64,000 nucleotides of DNA, taken from CAYQQR01 sp964420035. Lineage in GTDB: Bacteria; Bacteroidota; Bacteroidia; Bacteroidales; SM23-62. A program made the position numbers and the translations under genes. Shown here in pieces: positions 44,944 through 53,521 of this stretch. The stretch lies in NCBI GenBank assembly GCA_964420035.1, contig CAYQQR010000015.1, positions 10,393 through 74,392 of the forward strand, in the 5' to 3' direction. The notes beneath the pieces are model-generated. The model saw only the letters and a program-made list of their open reading frames with translations. It was not told the origin of the DNA and did not search any database. Every line of letters begins with the position of its first letter. Position 1 is the stretch's first letter.

Positions 44944-45894
44944 TCAACCATTTAGAGTGGATTGTATTAATTTCACATCATAAATTTCCTCGATCTCCGT
45001 CAAATAGACGATCCTCCCGGCCGGTTGGGCCGCTGACAACCGCACCGCTTCCACCCCGCAAACCAGCTCCTTCTCGGCAATCGGCAAATCGCCGATCTTG
45101 TCGCTGGCCTGGCGGAGCCTGGAGAGGCCCACGAAAATATAGTCTCCGGCATGGACCAGTCCGCGGACGAAGCCTTTGAAGCGGTAAACCACCTCATATC
45201 CTCCCCGTTCCAGGTCGTACCGCACCAATTCACCCGTGGCGGAATGCAATCCATACAGTTCCCCCCGGATGAGCCTGGGCGAATGCGGCATGGGCAAGCC
45301 CTCGAGCAGGATCTCGTTCTTTCGGGCATCCATCAGGATGCCGCCCCGGAGCTTGTTTTCCCGCCATCCTTCAGGTAAATTCGAACGGCCCAGGGCCGTG
45401 ACGTATTGCAGTTGGCCCTCCCTGAGGCACATGCCGTTCAAGTGACATTGATCCGCCGGCTCGGGCCTTTCAATAAAGAAAGGCATCCAGGTGGGTTTGA
45501 AAGGAGACTGTTTATCGGTCAGGCCAATACAGGAATAACGGGTGTTAACCGCCAGCAGGCCCTGATGGGTATATTCCATATCATGCAGGTCCAGCTCGCC
45601 GGTATGATAAGCCTGTTCCTCCCGGTAATTCAAAGTATAGATATGACTTCTGCCCGCTACGGCAATTTGATTATTATTAACGGCAATACCCATGGGTTTG
45701 GGTATGGAAACCGCCTTCTGCTTCAATCCGCCCTGGATACCGGCACTGATGCGGATTATTTTACCCGCCTGATAGGTACTGATCACCAGGGATAGGTTCA
45801 ATTCATTGAGCAGCCCGGGGAAGCCGTGGGTATAGCGACTAATAAAGGGAGCACCCGGGGATTCGGTTTGTATTTGTCCTATCATTCTACCCAA
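44944..45894 (-). CDS. TIGR03032-like beta-propeller protein
   Basis: A 316-residue protein. SRYTHGFPGLLNELNLSLVISTYQAGKIIRIS is the signature of the TIGR03032/DUF4915 family (a segment usually reading LxxSTYQAGKL). Internal strand patterns follow (PMGIAVNNNQIAVAGRSHIYTLN, CHLNGMCLREGQLQYVTALG, VRGLVHAGDYIFVGLSRLRQ) with the conserved GLSR. The function of the family is unknown; some members sit near surface-polysaccharide genes. Its start overlaps the 3' end of ispG by 13 bases, so the two are translationally coupled. Confidence 0.83.
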   Translation of the reverse strand: MGRMIGQIQTESPGAPFISRYTHGFPGLLNELNLSLVISTYQAGKIIRISAGIQGGLKQKAVSIPKPMGIAVNNNQIAVAGRSHIYTLNYREEQAYHTGELDLHDMEYTHQGLLAVNTRYSCIGLTDKQSPFKPTWMPFFIERPEPADQCHLNGMCLREGQLQYVTALGRSNLPEGWRENKLRGGILMDARKNEILLEGLPMPHSPRLIRGELYGLHSATGELVRYDLERGGYEVVYRFKGFVRGLVHAGDYIFVGLSRLRQASDKIGDLPIAEKELVCGVEAVRLSAAQPAGRIVYLTEIEEIYDVKLIQSTLNG

Positions 45895-47450
45895 TCCTTA
45901 TTATTTTTAATTAGATCCACCAGTTCATCAACAGCGTCGGCTTCGGGAATGTTTCTTTTCTGAACCTTTTTTCCCTTGTAAAGGGTGATCTTCCCCCGGC
46001 CCGAACCCACGTAACCGTAATCTGCATCGGCCATTTCGCCCGGACCGTTGACGATGCAGCCCATCACGGCGATCTTCAGGTGTTTCAGCTGCCGGGTGGC
46101 CGCCTTGATCCGGGCGGTGGTCTCTTCCAGGTCGAAGCCCGTGCGGCCGCAACCGGGACAGGAGATGTATTCCGCGCGGCTCATCCGCACCCGGCAGGCT
46201 TGCAAGATCCCGAACGACAGGTTACAGCGGTCACGCGGTGCAAATTGGGGCAGGTCGGGCAACAAAGCCGAGGCCCGTTTTTCCAGAAAGAGGGGTGCCG
46301 CTTTCAGGCAGGCCTGTATGATCACTTCCTCCCAGTCGGTGGATGGAGAAGAAAAATGGACCATTCCGGGATACAGGGGTTCGTGCAGTATCCTGTCCTG
46401 CAAAGATGGAGGGACCTCCCCTTCCAGGCCGGGTGCCGGGATCAGCCCATCCGGCCGGTTGTTCTCCTCCAGGTTGAGGAGATCCCTGAATTCCTCTTTT
46501 TTATAGATCTTCTGGATCACCCGGGGGACCTTTTCCAGATGTTTCGACTCGTGGAGCAGGACCGTGCCTTCATCTTTTTCCAGCTGATCGAGCAATTTTT
46601 TGCAGAAAAGCACCTCCTTTAGCGGGTCCTCGGTCAGACTCACCCGTATGGTGTTGCCGATGCCTTCCTGTAACAGGGGTCCCATGCCGATCACCGACCG
46701 GATGCGGCCCTCCTCGCCCCAGCCGGCCTCGGTGACGCCCAGGTGCACGGGATAATAAAGGTCCTCTGCCTGCATGGTATTTACAAGCAGGCGGTTCGAC
46801 TCCGCCATCACCAGGGGGTTGCTGGATTTTAGCGAGACCACCAGCCTGTGAAAACCTTGTTCATGAGCGATTCGAACATACTCCATGGCCGATTCCACCA
46901 TCCCCCGCGGTGTATCCCCGTACTTTTCCAGCATCCGCCCGGCTAACGACCCGTGATTCACCCCGATCCGCAACGCCACCCCGTTCTTCCTGCAAATTTC
47001 TATTAAAGGTGAAAGCTTCTCGATTACCAACAAAAGGCCGTGGTCTGCTGTGCCCGCCGTAGCTTTTTTGGCGAATGAAGCCTTCCCGGGATCTCTAGCG
47101 AAGGCGGGTGGTCCGTGGTCGGCAACGAAGTTGCCCGGGTTAACCCTCACTTTCTCAACCACCTCAGCGGCCTTGTAAGCCAATACCGGGTTAAAATGCA
47201 CATCCGCCACCAGGGGGATGTCGCATCCCCTTGCACGAATGGCCTCTTTGATATTTTTCAGCTTGGCCGCCTCTTTCCGGTTCCGTACCGTCACGCGGAA
47301 CATCCCGGCCCCGGCCCTCGCACCGCGCGCGCACTGCTCCGCCACCGCTTCCGTATCCATGGTTGACACCGACGCCATAGTCTGTATCAGTACTGGATGA
47401 TCCCCGCCAATAATTCTGTTTCCGATATGTATGGTTTTTGAGGATTTCAT
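45882..47450 (-). CDS. ispG: 4-hydroxy-3-methylbut-2-enyl diphosphate synthase (IspG/GcpE)
   Basis: A 522-residue enzyme of the MEP isoprenoid pathway. The N-terminal TIM barrel has HPVLIQTMASVSTMDTEA, ADVHFNPVLAYKAAE, KVRVNPGN and LRIGVNHGSL. The C-terminal 4Fe-4S domain has SCPGCGRTGFDLE and AVMGCIVNGPGEMADADYGYVGSG, giving the three cluster Cys. This is the long Bacteroidota/Chlamydia/plant form with an inserted domain. Between NPGNFVADHG and a second ADHG, a 25-codon segment (47038-47123 in DNA) is a palindromic insertion not expected in the family. The start at 47450 fits MKSSKTIHIGNR. Confidence 0.95.
   Translation of the reverse strand: MKSSKTIHIGNRIIGGDHPVLIQTMASVSTMDTEAVAEQCARGARAGAGMFRVTVRNRKEAAKLKNIKEAIRARGCDIPLVADVHFNPVLAYKAAEVVEKVRVNPGNFVADHGPPAFARDPGKASFAKKATAGTADHGLLLVIEKLSPLIEICRKNGVALRIGVNHGSLAGRMLEKYGDTPRGMVESAMEYVRIAHEQGFHRLVVSLKSSNPLVMAESNRLLVNTMQAEDLYYPVHLGVTEAGWGEEGRIRSVIGMGPLLQEGIGNTIRVSLTEDPLKEVLFCKKLLDQLEKDEGTVLLHESKHLEKVPRVIQKIYKKEEFRDLLNLEENNRPDGLIPAPGLEGEVPPSLQDRILHEPLYPGMVHFSSPSTDWEEVIIQACLKAAPLFLEKRASALLPDLPQFAPRDRCNLSFGILQACRVRMSRAEYISCPGCGRTGFDLEETTARIKAATRQLKHLKIAVMGCIVNGPGEMADADYGYVGSGRGKITLYKGKKVQKRNIPEADAVDELVDLIKNNKDWVE
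47038..47123. repeat. Palindromic element inserted in frame in ispG
   Basis: 11-base flanks CCGTGGTCTGC (47038-47048) and CCGTGGTCGGC (47113-47123) are direct repeats 75 bases apart. Between them lies a segment with inverted ends CCCGCC (47053-47058) and GGCGGG (47103-47108), plus an inner CCCGGG. The 75-base period keeps the frame and duplicates ADHG in the protein. Confidence 0.75.
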
Positions 47451-47463
47451 TGTTTGTGTAAAT

Positions 47464-47620
47464 TGTCACTCGCTTCGCTGTGGCTCGTTCGCTGCGCTCA
47501 CTGTCTCTCGCTCACTCCGTTCGCTGTCACTCGGCTTCGGTTGTTTCTCGCTTCGCTGTAGCTCTTCTCGCTACGCTCGCTGTAACTCATTCCCCCGAGT
47601 GCTCGGGGTCACTGTAGCCA
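47464..47620. repeat. Hairpin array R5 (TCGCTTCGCTGT type)
   Basis: Successive small hairpins joined by CTGT-NN-CTC spacers: CGCTTCG cores, CTCGTTCGCTGCGCTC, CTCGCTTCGCTG, CTACGCTCG, and a final CCCCGAG/CTCGGGG (47593-47608). It lies between the stop of cysS and the start of ispG. Confidence 0.8.
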
Positions 47621-47690
47621 TGATGCTCCCTGATTCTTCACACTCACATCCAATTCCCACATCCTCATCCCTCATCCCTCATCCTGAATC

Positions 47691-47710
47691 CCTGCCTGCC
47701 GGCAGGCAGG
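47691..47710. repeat. Perfect 20-base palindrome
   Basis: CCTGCCTGCC followed by GGCAGGCAGG, preceded by ATCCTGAATC and followed by CTGAATCCTGA. It sits 14 bases before the cysS stop and may act as a transcript 3' stem-loop. Confidence 0.8.
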
Positions 47711-47723
47711 CTGAATCCTGAAT

Positions 47724-49190
47724 TCATCTGACCTTCCACGCAAACCCCCCGGGTGTATCTTTGACCTCTATGCCCAACTGCACCAGGCGTTCCCGGATGG
47801 CATCGGCTGTCTGGAAATCCTTCCGCTTTTTGGCTTCCAGCCGCAGCTCCAGCATGCTGTCGATGAGGGCCGCGGACAGCCGGTCCCGGTCACCGTCCTT
47901 TTCGGGCTGCAGGCCCAGGATATCAAAAACGAAAAGATGGACCAGGGATTGCATTTTTTTCAGCTTTGCCTCATCGATCTTTTTCTCACCCGTCAGCAGA
48001 AGGTTCACCGTCTTTACCCATTCAAAAAGCTCGGAGATCAGCACCGGGGAATTGAAATCATCGTTCATGGCCGCATAGCAACGCTCTTCCAATCCCTCTA
48101 CATCGACATCATTCTGTGTGGAGGCCTCGATCTTCTCTATATTTTCCACTGCCTCCATCAGCCGCTGGTAGCCTTTGCAGGAGGCCCGCAAGGCTTCATT
48201 GGAAAAGTCGAGCGTACTGGTATAATGCGCCTGCAGCATAAAAAAGCGTATGTTCATGGGCGAGTAAGCCTGGTCCAGCAGGGCATGCTTCCCCTCGAAG
48301 AAGTCGAAGAGGCTGATGGCGTTGCCCAGCGACTTGCCCATCTTCTGGCCGTTCAGGGTGATCATGTTGTTGTGCATCCAGTAGCGTACCGATGGTTTGC
48401 CCAGGGCGGCCACCGACTGGGCGATCTCGCACTCGTGGTGCGGGAAGAGCAGGTCCATGCCCCCGCCGTGGATGTCAAAGCTATCCCCCAGGTACCTGGT
48501 GCTCATGGTGGAACACTCCAGGTGCCAGCCCGGGAACCCTTCCCCGAACTCCGAGGGCCAGCGCATGATGTGCTCCTGGTGCGCTTTTTTCCACAGGGCA
48601 AAATCCAGGGGATTCTTCTTTTCTTCCTTGCCTTCCAGTTCACGGGTATGCTGCTGCAGGTCCTCGAGCACCCTTCCCGAAAGTTCGCCGTACTCGTGTT
48701 CCCGGGTATATTTTCCCATGTCGAAATAAACCGAGCCGTTTTTTTCATAAGCGTAGCCGTGCTCCAGGATCAGGCGCACGAATTTCAGTTGTTCGATGAT
48801 GTGCCCGCTGGCAGTGGGTTCAATGCTGGGGGGCAGGGTATTCAGCACACGCATGGCCTCGTGGTAGCGGTAGGTGTAATGCTGCACGAGCTCCATAGGT
48901 TCAAGATTACTTACCCGGGCCGCCCTGGCGACCTTGTCCTCACCCTCGTCGGCGTCGTGTTCCAGGTGACCCACATCGGTGATGTTCCGTACATAACGAA
49001 CCCGGTAGCCCAGGTGCTTCAGGTACCGGAAAACCAGGTCGAAAGTGATGGCCGGGCGGGCATGGCCCAGGTGGGGATCGCCGTAGACGGTGGGCCCGCA
49101 GACATACATACCCGCGAAAGGCGGGTGAAGGGCTTCGAACTTTTCTTTTTTTCTGCTCAAGGTATTATAAAGGTATAAGTCTTTATGCAT
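47724..49190 (-). CDS. cysS: Cysteinyl-tRNA synthetase
   Basis: A 488-residue class Ia synthetase that charges tRNA-Cys. VCGPTVYGDPHLGHARP carries the HIGH motif (HLGH, 40-43) and the first zinc Cys (31). HLECSTMSTRYLG and PHHECEIAQS supply the other zinc ligands, and the KMSKS equivalent is KMGKS at about 280-284. DALR-type anticodon helices close the protein. The Gly in KMGKS is a mild variant seen in some CysRS. It is divergent from rnr; the two starts are about 95 bases apart. Confidence 0.97.
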   Translation of the reverse strand: MHKDLYLYNTLSRKKEKFEALHPPFAGMYVCGPTVYGDPHLGHARPAITFDLVFRYLKHLGYRVRYVRNITDVGHLEHDADEGEDKVARAARVSNLEPMELVQHYTYRYHEAMRVLNTLPPSIEPTASGHIIEQLKFVRLILEHGYAYEKNGSVYFDMGKYTREHEYGELSGRVLEDLQQHTRELEGKEEKKNPLDFALWKKAHQEHIMRWPSEFGEGFPGWHLECSTMSTRYLGDSFDIHGGGMDLLFPHHECEIAQSVAALGKPSVRYWMHNNMITLNGQKMGKSLGNAISLFDFFEGKHALLDQAYSPMNIRFFMLQAHYTSTLDFSNEALRASCKGYQRLMEAVENIEKIEASTQNDVDVEGLEERCYAAMNDDFNSPVLISELFEWVKTVNLLLTGEKKIDEAKLKKMQSLVHLFVFDILGLQPEKDGDRDRLSAALIDSMLELRLEAKKRKDFQTADAIRERLVQLGIEVKDTPGGFAWKVR

Positions 49191-49254
49191 GCTCTTTTAC
49201 TTGATTGGTTCCGGGCTAAAATACAAAGTTAGACTTTGTTGCGGAAAAACCTGT

Positions 49255-49262
49255 TATCTTTG
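49255..49262 (+). promoter_or_regulatory. Putative -7 box TATCTTTG of rnr
   Basis: TATCTTTG matches TAnnTTTG, 22 bases before the chosen rnr start. TTTG at 49235-49238 lies 16 bases upstream, near the expected -33 position, making this the best-supported promoter of the window. Confidence 0.65.
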
Positions 49263-49284
49263 CCAAACCTACTTAATTGAGTTC

Positions 49285-51459
49285 ATGACAAAGAAAAAGA
49301 GACGCAGAGGAAATACAGGCAGGGGATTCAGCAAGCAGAAACTGTCCAACCTGGTCCTGGGTGTTTTTTCCATCAATCCTACCCAGATACTGAATTATAA
49401 ACAGGTCGCCAAAAGACTGGATATCATCCATCCCGATCAGCGCCAGCAGTTGAGCACCCTCCTTCTGGAGATGGTGCAGAACGGACAGCTCACCGAAGTG
49501 CAGCGGGGGAAGTTCAAGCTTAAGGGCAAGGGCAGTTATATCTTCGGGAAGGTCGACATGACCCAGCATGGTTATGCCTTCATCGTGCAGGAAAATGGCA
49601 AGGACGATATATTTGTCTCCCGCAACAACCTGAACCGTGCCCTCAACGACGATTATGTCAGGGTACATATATTTCCCAAACACGGCGGCAAGCGACTGGA
49701 AGGAGAGGTGGTGGAGATCATTGAGCGGGCACGCCGGAGCTTCGTGGGGATCATCGAGATGTCACACAACTTTGCCTTCCTGGTGCCCGACCGGAGGCAG
49801 ATGCCCCACGACCTTTTCATACCCCTGGATAAGCTCAAAGGGGCACAGGACGGTGACAAGGCCGTTGCCCGGATTACCCGGTGGAGCAAGCAGGCCAAGA
49901 ATCCCATGGGCGAGATCATCGAAGTGCTGGGACCCACCGGGGAGAACGAGACCGAGATGCATGCCATCCTGGCCGAGTTCGAGCTGCCCCTGCGCTTCAG
50001 CCCGGAAGTGATCGAAGAAACCAAAAACATCCCTGCAGCAATCACCCAAAAGGACATACAATCCCGGAAAGATTTCAGGAAGGTGCCCACCTTCACCATC
50101 GACCCGCCCGATGCCAAAGATTATGACGATGCCCTTTCTATAAGGCCTGTTGGAAAAGGGGAATGGGAAGTGGGGATCCATATAGCCGACGTGACCCACT
50201 ATGTGCAGAGAAAAACCCTGCTGGATGCGGAAGCCTACGAGCGGGGTACCTCGGTGTACCTGGTCGACCGGGTGGTGTCCATGCTGCCGGAAAGACTGAG
50301 CAACGAGATCTGCTCCCTGAGGCCCGGGGAGGACAAGCTTTGTTTCTCGGCGGTTTTTGTACTGAACGAAGATGCAGAGGTCCGGGATGAGTGGTTCGGC
50401 CGGACGGTGATCAATTCCGACAGGCGCTTCAACTACGACGAGGCCCAGGAGATCATCGAGAGCGGCAAGGGCGACATGAATGAGGAGGTGCTGAAACTGC
50501 ACGAACTGGCCCAGATCATGAGAAAGCGAAGGTTCGAGCAGGGGGCCTTCAATTTCGAGAAAGACGAGATCAAGATCGATGTGGATGAGGAGGGCAAGCC
50601 GGTCAGGGTGTATTACAGGGATTACAGGGAGTCGAACATGCTCGTCGAGGAATTCATGCTCCTGGCCAACAAGCGGGTGGCCGAGCTGATCGGGCTGAAC
50701 AAGCTTAAAGGAGCGGGAGACGGGAATCCGCAAGAATCCAAAGCCAGGACCTTTGTGTACCGGGTCCACGACAAGCCCGACCCGGAGAAGATAGAATCTT
50801 TTGCCAAATTCATAAAAAAGTTCGGCTACCAGATCAGGATGGGCTCCAACCGGCAGATATCCGATTCGATGAACAAGCTGATCGTGAACGTACGGGGCAC
50901 GAAAGAACAGAACATCATCGAGACCCTGGCGGTCCGGTCCATGGCCAAGGCCGAATATTCGACGGAGAACATCGGTCATTACGGCCTGGCCTTCCGGCAC
51001 TATACCCATTTCACCTCACCCATCCGCAGGTTTCCCGATATGATGGTGCACCGCCTGCTTTGCCATTACCTGGACGGGGGCAGCGGCAAAAGCGCTAAGA
51101 AATACGAGAGCTACTGCGAACATGCTTCCAACATGGAAAAAAAGGCCACCGATGCCGAACGGGCCTCGGTCAAATACAAGCAGGTGGAGTTCATGCAGGA
51201 CAAGGTGGGGCAGGAGTTCGAAGGGGTGATCTCGGGGGTCACCGACTGGGGACTCTACGTCGAGCTGGTGGAAACCAAGTGCGAAGGTATGGTCTCCATC
51301 CACGAGCTGGACGACGATATCTACGAGTTCGACGAAGAAAACTACCGCATCATAGGACGAAGAAATAAGAAGACCTTCCAGTTAGGCGATGACGTTCGGG
51401 TCGAGGTCCTGCGCACCAACCTGGCGAAAAAACAGATGGATCTGCATTTAATTATGTGA
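49285..51459 (+). CDS. rnr: Ribonuclease R
   Basis: A 724-residue 3'-5' exoribonuclease. The ATG at 49285 (MTKKKRRRGNTGRG) follows the promoter box; an upstream in-frame ATG at 49189 would start inside cysS and before the promoter. Cold-shock-like domains are followed by the RNB catalytic domain (IDPPDAKDYDDALSIRP near 270 with the metal-binding Asp cluster; TSPIRRFPDMMVHRLL) and a C-terminal S1 domain from about 640 (VGQEFEGVISGVTDWGLYVEL). It degrades structured RNA, including rRNA and mRNA. The basic N-terminus is typical. Confidence 0.96.
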   Translation: MTKKKRRRGNTGRGFSKQKLSNLVLGVFSINPTQILNYKQVAKRLDIIHPDQRQQLSTLLLEMVQNGQLTEVQRGKFKLKGKGSYIFGKVDMTQHGYAFIVQENGKDDIFVSRNNLNRALNDDYVRVHIFPKHGGKRLEGEVVEIIERARRSFVGIIEMSHNFAFLVPDRRQMPHDLFIPLDKLKGAQDGDKAVARITRWSKQAKNPMGEIIEVLGPTGENETEMHAILAEFELPLRFSPEVIEETKNIPAAITQKDIQSRKDFRKVPTFTIDPPDAKDYDDALSIRPVGKGEWEVGIHIADVTHYVQRKTLLDAEAYERGTSVYLVDRVVSMLPERLSNEICSLRPGEDKLCFSAVFVLNEDAEVRDEWFGRTVINSDRRFNYDEAQEIIESGKGDMNEEVLKLHELAQIMRKRRFEQGAFNFEKDEIKIDVDEEGKPVRVYYRDYRESNMLVEEFMLLANKRVAELIGLNKLKGAGDGNPQESKARTFVYRVHDKPDPEKIESFAKFIKKFGYQIRMGSNRQISDSMNKLIVNVRGTKEQNIIETLAVRSMAKAEYSTENIGHYGLAFRHYTHFTSPIRRFPDMMVHRLLCHYLDGGSGKSAKKYESYCEHASNMEKKATDAERASVKYKQVEFMQDKVGQEFEGVISGVTDWGLYVELVETKCEGMVSIHELDDDIYEFDEENYRIIGRRNKKTFQLGDDVRVEVLRTNLAKKQMDLHLIM

Positions 51460-51477
51460 ATAACTTGCAAGTGGATA

Positions 51478-51590
51478 TTTTAACCGCGGAGAACGCAAAG
51501 AAGGCGCTAAGAGCGCAAAGGTATACCGATATGCATTAACATTACTTCGCGTTCCTGGGGCCTCCCTGGCGAACTTGGCGATTAAACTTT
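51478..51590. repeat. R6 element, gene-less
   Basis: A segment with roughly inverted ends (TTTTAACCGC ... GCGATTAAAC) and internal AACGCAAAG, GAGCGCAAAGG and CTTCGCGTT motifs. It lies between rnr and lspA. Related AGCACAAAGGGACACAAAGG sequence precedes the second GxxExxY gene (63607-63647). Confidence 0.65.
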
Positions 51591-51668
51591 AAATAATAGC
51601 AAAGTATTTGAGCTTTAATCAGACCAGCAGCCAACGACAGTTTTCCCTGCCATTACACCGAATTTTTC

Positions 51669-51676
51669 TATATTTG
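51669..51676 (+). promoter_or_regulatory. Putative -7 box TATATTTG of lspA
   Basis: TATATTTG fits TAnnTTTG, 16 bases before the lspA start. No clear -33 TTG at the right distance. Confidence 0.5.
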
Positions 51677-51692
51677 CTGCTCAATTAATTCC

Positions 51693-52310
51693 ATGAATAT
51701 CACCAAAAAGGCGATACTCCTCATCATTATCATCCTGATCATTGACCAGGTATTGAAAGTCTGGATAAAAACCAGCATGTTGCTGGGTCAGGAGATCCAT
51801 GTGTTTGGCGACTGGTTCATCATTCATTTCACCGAGAACAAAGGCATGGCCTTCGGGATGAACATACCGGGTAACTATGGCAAGATCATTCTTACCCTTT
51901 TCCGCATTGCGGCCGTCATCGGTATATCCTTCTACCTGCGCTACCTGATCAAACACCAATCCCATCCCGGACTGATCCTCAGTATTTCCCTGATCCTGGC
52001 CGGTGCTTTGGGGAATATCGTTGATTCTGTTTTTTACGGGGTACTGTTCTCCGAAAGCTATACATCGGTTGCTGAGTTTCTCCCGGAAGAGGGGGGCTAC
52101 GCTCCGCTGCTGCAGGGAAGGGTGGTGGATATGTTCTACTTCCCCATCATCAAGGCTACCTACCCCGACTGGTTTCCATTCTGGAAAAACCAAACCTTCA
52201 TCTTCTTCCGCCCGGTTTTTAATATTGCCGACTCGGCGATTACCGTTGGCGTCTTTATTATCTTAATTTTCCAGAAAAGGTTCTTCAAGGTCGAAGAAAG
52301 CAGCTCCTGA
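51693..52310 (+). CDS. lspA: Lipoprotein signal peptidase II
   Basis: A 205-residue aspartic intramembrane protease that cleaves prolipoprotein signals. ILIIDQVLKVWIKT opens it, ENKGMAFGM is the conserved NxGxAFG-type motif, and the two catalytic Asp lie in GNIVDSVFYG (about 112) and FNIADSAITVG (about 179). Four membrane segments are visible. It is longer than the E. coli enzyme (164 residues) because of an insertion (LPEEGGYAPLLQGRVVDMFYFP), as is usual in Bacteroidota. It would process lipoproteins such as the one at 1722-2609. Confidence 0.96.
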   Translation: MNITKKAILLIIIILIIDQVLKVWIKTSMLLGQEIHVFGDWFIIHFTENKGMAFGMNIPGNYGKIILTLFRIAAVIGISFYLRYLIKHQSHPGLILSISLILAGALGNIVDSVFYGVLFSESYTSVAEFLPEEGGYAPLLQGRVVDMFYFPIIKATYPDWFPFWKNQTFIFFRPVFNIADSAITVGVFIILIFQKRFFKVEESSS

Positions 52311-52334
52311 ATAGTTATCGGATTTTTTATTCCA

Positions 52335-52408
52335 AGAGAAACACAGAGGCAAAATTGAGTTGCACGGAGCACCAATTCTCTGTGGTTCTCGAGTTTTCTC
52401 TGTGACCT
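52335..52408. repeat. R3 element, gene-less copy 2
   Basis: A 74-base copy with AACACAGAGG on the left and TCTCTGTGACCT on the right. Its right end overlaps the ribE stop codon (52407-52409), so the element supplied or moulded the end of that gene. Confidence 0.85.
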
Positions 52409-53012
52409 ATTTTTCTTTACTTAATTGCTGCCTCACGATTCGGGCAATATACTTCCCAATCACATCAAACTCAAGGTTCACAACCGTCCCCTTCTCATAC
52501 GTCCTGAAATTTGTATTTTCATAGGTATACGGAATGATCGCCACCTGGAAAGAATTGTCTTTGGCATTTACTACGGTCAGGCTCACCCCGTCTACCGAGA
52601 TCGAACCTTTTTCCACGGTAATATAATCTTCTGAAGTGGGTTCATATTCAAAAGTATAATACCAGCTTCCTTCGGCTTCTTCTACTTTGGTACAAACTGC
52701 CGTCTGGTCCACGTGCCCCTGCACAAAATGTCCGTCCAGCCGGGCATCCATGCGGGTACTGCGTTCCAGGTTCACCGGGTCGCCCACTTCCAATAATCCC
52801 AGGTTTGATTTTTCAAGGGTTTCCTTCACGGCGGTTACAGTGAAGTTATCATCCTTGCGTTTCACAACGGTCAGGCACACCCCGTTGTGGGAGATGCTCT
52901 GGTCTATCTTCAATTCTTTTACGAAGGAGCAGGTGATGGTGAAATGCACATTCTCCTGTTCCTGTTCTATCTGAACCACTGTTCCGGTTTCTTCTACAAT
53001 ACCTGAAAACAT
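52407..53012 (-). CDS. ribE: Riboflavin synthase alpha chain
   Basis: A 201-residue protein of two tandem lumazine-binding repeats. The N-terminus MFSGIVEETGTV is the family signature. ISHNGVCLTVV belongs to repeat 1, and ARLDGHFVQGHVDQTA with ISVDGVSLTVV to repeat 2. It dismutates 6,7-dimethyl-8-ribityllumazine to riboflavin. No other rib gene and no FMN riboswitch were seen nearby. The C-terminus (RIVRQQLSKEK) ends in the R3 repeat. Confidence 0.96.
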   Translation of the reverse strand: MFSGIVEETGTVVQIEQEQENVHFTITCSFVKELKIDQSISHNGVCLTVVKRKDDNFTVTAVKETLEKSNLGLLEVGDPVNLERSTRMDARLDGHFVQGHVDQTAVCTKVEEAEGSWYYTFEYEPTSEDYITVEKGSISVDGVSLTVVNAKDNSFQVAIIPYTYENTNFRTYEKGTVVNLEFDVIGKYIARIVRQQLSKEK

Positions 53013-53091
53013 AGGGATTGGAAATTTTGGTTAAAAAAACTGCAACAAAGGTAGCTGATATTTTCGACCCTCAGGTATTAAGGGTAAAGGA

Positions 53092-53130
53092 ATGTTACGC
53101 GTTACGGGTTTCGAGTTACGCGGTATTATT
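53092..53130 (+). repeat. R2 arm, left of the S23 gene
   Basis: Short repeats of GTTACGCG, TTACGGGTTTCG, GAGTTACGCG followed by GTATTATT. The reverse complement recurs at 53522-53550, and a solo copy lies at 55746-55772. Confidence 0.8.
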
Positions 53131-53145
53131 AAAAACAATCATGTA

Positions 53146-53517
53146 ATGGGGAATTACAGAGATATGGAGCTCTATGATTTGGCTCTGAAAGCATCGATCA
53201 ATATTAGGAAATTGGCTCAGGATCGATGGGATCATATTCTTTCAGGGGTGTATTATCAGCTTATCCGATCGAGCATAAGCGTTTATGCCAATATTGTTGA
53301 GGGATACGGCAGGCGCAGGTATAAAAAAGAATACATCCGGTTTTTGATTTTCGTTCATGCTTCCTGCGATGAAACCATTGCCCACCTGGAATATTTAGGG
53401 AGTGTAAAGCATCTTCATTCATCGGTAACAGAACTATTAAAAGATTACAACCGGATCGGCTCCAAAATAAATCATTTCATCAACCATGTGGAATTAAACT
53501 GGAAACCTCTGGAATAA
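53146..53517 (+). CDS. Four-helix-bundle protein (S23/IVP family), second copy
   Basis: A 123-residue protein starting MGNYRDMELYDLALKAS. An upstream in-frame ATG at 53092 lies inside the flanking repeat and is rejected. It has the family layout: YRDMELYDLALKASINIRKL helix, LIRSSISVYANIVEGYGRR (the equivalent of SIPSNIAEG), KKEYIRFLIFVHASCDET and a C-terminal helix. It belongs to a different subgroup from the copy at 1125-1526 and is bracketed by inverted R2 repeats rather than R1 hairpins. Confidence 0.82.
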   Translation: MGNYRDMELYDLALKASINIRKLAQDRWDHILSGVYYQLIRSSISVYANIVEGYGRRRYKKEYIRFLIFVHASCDETIAHLEYLGSVKHLHSSVTELLKDYNRIGSKINHFINHVELNWKPLE

Positions 53518-53521
53518 TAAT

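Noticed and set aside
47937..49178. Plus-strand open frame of about 413 codons
   Set aside because: Antisense to cysS, which is intact.
52407..53092. FMN riboswitch for ribE
   Set aside because: No RFN-element consensus upstream of the gene; only a 79-base spacer with promoter-like AT content.
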